A stretch of 64,000 bases of DNA from Holophaga foetida DSM 6591. Its GTDB lineage: Bacteria > Acidobacteriota > Holophagae > Holophagales > Holophagaceae. This document shows, piece by piece, positions 61,248 to 64,000 of this stretch. Within the stretch, counting starts at the first letter, position 1. Every line of letters starts with the position of its first letter. The position numbers were made by a program, and so were the translations under genes. The stretch spans positions 1,708,551 to 1,772,550 of the forward strand of contig NZ_KI912268.1 of the NCBI RefSeq assembly GCF_000242615.2, read 5' to 3'. The notes beneath the pieces are model-generated. The model made no database searches, was not told where the DNA came from, and saw only the letters and a list, made by a program, of their open reading frames with translations.

Positions 61248-62360
61248 TCAGTCCATCAGATCGTAACTGGTGCTCCGCCCTCCCGCCCCCGATCGCTTGA
61301 GCACACCATGGGCCAGCAATTCACTGATATCCCGAAGGGCAGTGTCGGAGGAGCATTTGGCAAGGCTCGCCCACTTGCTGGAAGTCAGCTTGCCTTCGAA
61401 CCCATCCAGTAGCCGGTTGAGCATGGCGACCTGCCGGACATTCATGGCCACACCGGACCAGCGAGTCCAGAAGCGTGCTTTGGCCAGAACCTGGTCGAGA
61501 GTGCCCTGAGCAAGATCCACCGCCCGCTGGAGGGCCCCAAGGAACCAGGCCAGCCATTCGGTGACATCCAGCGGCCCACGCTGGGTCCGTTCCAGGATCT
61601 CGTAATAGGTCTTGCGCTCCCGCTGGATCTGAGCGGACAGGCTGTAGAATCGCTGCGGACTGCCGTCAGCCCGCGCCAATAGAAGGTCTCCCACGGCCCG
61701 GGCGATACGCCCGTTCCCATCTTCAAAGGGATGCAGGGTCACGAACCAGAGATGGGCAAGCCCGGCCTTGAGCAGGGGAGCATCACCGGAAGGGGTCTCC
61801 ATCCACGCCAGAAAGCGTGCCATCTCCGCCTCCAGTCCATGGGCCGGAGGCGCCTCGAAGTGGACCCGCTGACGCCCCATCGCACCAGAAACCACCTGCA
61901 TTGGACCGCCGGCATCATCCCGCCAAGCCCCGACCCTGACCCGGGCGAGGCCAGAATAGCCCGTGGGGAAAAGGGCCGCGTGCCAACCCAGCAACCGTTC
62001 CCGACTCACGGGCTCCTGGCATCGGGCGGTTGCATCCAACACCATCTCGACGACACCCTCTGTATGGCGATCCACCGGGGCCAGAGCACCGATTTCCACC
62101 CCCAATCGCCGAGCGATAGAGGAGCGCACTGAGGCAACGTTGAGCACCTCCCCCTCGATCTCACTCGTTCGAAGCACATCCTCCGTCAGGGCCGCCAGGC
62201 ACGCCTGTCCCCGCAACTCCACCCCGATGTCCACCATGCGGCCCAACAGCATGCCCTGGGCCCGGCTGACATCGGCCAGGAGGCCCGCCAGGGTTCCCAA
62301 GTCGTAGCGCCAAACCGGCCAATCCGGATCCTGCCAGATGTAGTGATAATCGCCGCTCAT
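61248..62360 (-). CDS. Fic-family AMP-transferase-like protein (DUF4172 type)
   Basis: A 370-aa protein; ATG 62360 gives the standard N-terminus (YIWQDPDWPVWRYD). The inhibitory motif is VLRTSEIEGEVLN and the catalytic motif is canonical, LHPFEDGNGRIARAVGD, with the histidine, unlike the Fic at 22533. A C-terminal winged helix follows (SKWASLAKCSSDTALRDISE). Such enzymes transfer AMP to target proteins and are held inactive by the inhibitory glutamate. The gene lies between the two 93-bp repeats. Confidence 0.9.
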   Translation of the reverse strand: MSGDYHYIWQDPDWPVWRYDLGTLAGLLADVSRAQGMLLGRMVDIGVELRGQACLAALTEDVLRTSEIEGEVLNVASVRSSIARRLGVEIGALAPVDRHTEGVVEMVLDATARCQEPVSRERLLGWHAALFPTGYSGLARVRVGAWRDDAGGPMQVVSGAMGRQRVHFEAPPAHGLEAEMARFLAWMETPSGDAPLLKAGLAHLWFVTLHPFEDGNGRIARAVGDLLLARADGSPQRFYSLSAQIQRERKTYYEILERTQRGPLDVTEWLAWFLGALQRAVDLAQGTLDQVLAKARFWTRWSGVAMNVRQVAMLNRLLDGFEGKLTSSKWASLAKCSSDTALRDISELLAHGVLKRSGAGGRSTSYDLMD

Positions 62361-62597
62361 CATGCGGAGATTGTATGTCCCATTCGCTTCATACGCAAGA
62401 TATTGACCGCAAAGCACGCGGCGAATACGCACTCAATCGCCGCACCTCACTTTGTCTGCCCGCCCGTGAACGACTGCGCCCTGATTAATCCGGGTTGGCC
62501 CACCGATCAGAAGGAGCCTTGCATCCCATCATCCGATGGGGACACCGAGGCAGTCCGATGGATGTCCTGGGAAACCACCAGCCAGGTGATCAGCCGA

Positions 62598-62690
62598 CTC
62601 TCCTGAACCGACACCCTGGTGCATAGGGCGATACTGCACATGTCGGGACGTGACGGGACGTCAGAGAACGTGAACCCAGACGCAGTTTGG
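62598..62690. repeat. 93-bp direct repeat, right copy
   Basis: Same sequence as 61136-61228 apart from three substitutions. After it comes a hairpin GGGCCAC-CTTTTGAAAA-GTGGCCC (62689-62712). The gap 62433-62928 holds no supported gene. Confidence 0.85.
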
Positions 62691-62928
62691 GCCACCTTTT
62701 GAAAAGTGGCCCGGTGCTCACGGCGTCCCTCATCACAGCGATTTGTGCCTACTCAGTATGACCCGTGATTCCCAACATGATTCCCGTGGTTAGAACCCCT
62801 TCAGGGTCAGCCAGGGCAAGAACTGGAATCATGGGCGAGCAACAACTCGCCGGACACCTTGGTCTCAGAGGTCCGAATGATTCTGGAGCACCGCTGAGTG
62901 ACACCCGAGCGCCCATCATCTGCCGTGA

Positions 62929-63870
62929 TCAGAAGGGAGTGTTCTCTCCGATGTAGCAAGCGATGTTGTGCTTGAGATACAGCTGCTGGAGACGCTCCAG
63001 GGCCCCAGGGGCCACGTTCCCGCGACCGGAGGTATAGGCATAGTCCTTCCCCAGCTGGTTCCACTTCGTCTCCCCGAGGGGGTGGAACGTGAGGAGGTTG
63101 ATCTCGTACAGCCCGTGGGTGTTCATGAAATCGATGACCTGCAGCGCATTGGCTTCGTCGTCATTGAAGCCACCGATGGTCGGCTGACGCAGGACAAGGC
63201 GCCCCCCCCAGTCGGAGGCCCTGAGCGCCGCGATGTTCGACAGGATCAGATCGTTCGCGACGCCTGTCCCTTCCCGGTGGCGATCCCTGTCCATGTGCTT
63301 GACATCAATGAACGCGAAGTCGACATAAGGCATTACCCCGAGAAAGATGTCGCGGCTCACGCATGCGCTCGTCTCGATGGCGGTGTGGATCTGCAACACA
63401 CGACACCGTTCAAGCACCTCCAGCAGGAAGCCGTGCTGCACGAGGGGATCGCCCCCGGTGAAGGTGACGCCTCCATCGGGCCCCCAGTTGTTGAAGTCGC
63501 GCCGCAGGATGCTGACGAGTTCATCGACGGTGTAATCCTTGACGCACTGTTTGAGGACGCTGTTCGGACAGCTGGCAACACAGTCGAAGGTCCTGCAGTC
63601 TAGGCAGGTCTCCCGCGTGAGGCGATGCCTGCCGTCGCCATCGAAGCGGATCGAGCCGCTCGGGCACGCATCCCTGCATGCCCGGCAGCCCTTATCCCAC
63701 TTGCACAAATTTTCCGCATACATCAAGTGCTTGCTGACGACCCAGCTTTCCGGATTGGCGCACCAGGCGCACTGGAGCGGACAGCCCGTCAGGAAAACGC
63801 TCGTCCTGCAGCCCGGCCCATCATGGACTGAGAAGCTCTGTATGTCGAAAAGATGCCCTTTCACAGCCAT
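62929..63870 (-). CDS. hpdA: Glycyl-radical enzyme activase, 4-hydroxyphenylacetate decarboxylase type
   Basis: A 313-aa radical SAM enzyme. C30-C34-C37 (CPLQCAWC) binds the SAM cluster. Two further cysteine sets (C56, C62, C65, C69 and C89, C92, C97, C101) mark the ferredoxin-like insert of the activase family. VHDGPGCRTSVFLTGCPL, GGVTFTGGDPLVQHGFLLEV, HTAIETSACVS and FAFIDVKHMDRDRHREGTGV closely resemble HpdA of Clostridioides difficile, as I recall it. It installs the glycyl radical on the decarboxylase. The end of hpdC lies just upstream, so the usual hpdB-hpdC-hpdA order is likely. Related arylacetate decarboxylase activases are alternatives. Confidence 0.9.
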   Translation of the reverse strand: MAVKGHLFDIQSFSVHDGPGCRTSVFLTGCPLQCAWCANPESWVVSKHLMYAENLCKWDKGCRACRDACPSGSIRFDGDGRHRLTRETCLDCRTFDCVASCPNSVLKQCVKDYTVDELVSILRRDFNNWGPDGGVTFTGGDPLVQHGFLLEVLERCRVLQIHTAIETSACVSRDIFLGVMPYVDFAFIDVKHMDRDRHREGTGVANDLILSNIAALRASDWGGRLVLRQPTIGGFNDDEANALQVIDFMNTHGLYEINLLTFHPLGETKWNQLGKDYAYTSGRGNVAPGALERLQQLYLKHNIACYIGENTPF

Positions 63871-63876
63871 CTCAGC

Positions 63877-64000
63877 TCACTCAGCCCGATACCCGGAGCA
63901 GGTACAGGCGTTCATGGAGGCATAGGCCCAGTCCGCCTTCCCGAGGCCGCGGCAGGTGCCGATGCCATATTTGTCGGGCTCGACGAAGTGAACGCAGATG
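63877..64000 (-). CDS. hpdC: Small subunit of 4-hydroxyphenylacetate decarboxylase, C-terminal end
   Basis: Cut by the window edge; the last 40 residues are visible. VHFVEPDKYGIGTCRGLGKA and DWAYASMNACTCSG resemble the C-terminal half of HpdC, which holds an iron-sulphur cluster with cysteines in GxGxC and xTC. The stop lies seven bases before hpdA. HpdB/C produce p-cresol from 4-hydroxyphenylacetate. The presence of this small subunit argues against the phenylacetate (toluene-forming) and indoleacetate versions, which I believe lack it. Confidence 0.75.
   Translation of the reverse strand, partial: ICVHFVEPDKYGIGTCRGLGKADWAYASMNACTCSGYRAE

Overview
The window is GC-rich bacterial chromosome with several AT-richer insertions. 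A Gram-negative, probably anaerobic host is suggested by exported lipoproteins, an outer-membrane beta-barrel, a giant activase of the 2-hydroxyacyl-CoA dehydratase family and an arylacetate-decarboxylase (hpd-type) operon. An Acidobacteriota/Holophagae-like origin is a guess from general gene flavour, not something the sequence proves.

Region 1 (1-21.3 kb) is the right part of an integrative island. It ends at a tyrosine integrase (19.7-21.1 kb) beside a 3' half of tRNA-Ser(CGA) at 21264-21325, a typical attachment-site remnant. From left to right it holds a three-gene defence-type block (partial Eco57I-like methylase, a PrrC/RloC-like zinc-hook ATPase, a 1783-aa DUF1998 helicase with a nuclease-like tail), a cassette-like HTH gene flanked by palindromes, a tandem set of unknown paralogues, and a satellite-like replication module on the minus strand (AlpA-like, AEP-like primase, RepA-like helicase, HTH protein).

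Region 2 (21.6-46.6 kb) is mostly host chromosome: a decayed AbiE toxin-antitoxin locus, a Fic protein with its operator, a helical-repeat protein, a solitary flagellar-rod-like protein, a flavin-type oxidase, arsR plus ars gene debris, a Ski2-like helicase, a beta-barrel protein, a MagIII-like glycosylase, an FMN riboswitch with ribB, a duplicated pair of large lipoprotein plus small bactofilin-like exported protein, TrmO, a rubredoxin-like membrane protein, a 1423-aa acyl-CoA dehydratase activase, and a small hydrolase.

Region 3 (46.7-62.9 kb) begins with tRNA-Ser, tRNA-Lys and tRNA-Glu. Next come a small accessory cassette (coiled-coil protein, DUF932 protein) and a complete type I restriction-modification operon (hsdM, rhuM, hsdS, broken dinD, hsdR). 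A 15-base motif lies 35-38 bases upstream of three of these genes. A second copy of the satellite primase module follows, then a second Fic gene bracketed by a 93-bp direct repeat.

Region 4 (62.9-64 kb) carries hpdA and the end of hpdC, pointing to 4-hydroxyphenylacetate decarboxylation.

The two least explained signals are a family of three long self-complementary elements (32.0, 40.6 and 54.2 kb) whose stems differ between copies but stay paired, and the palindromes centred on CCTAGG that bracket one island gene.
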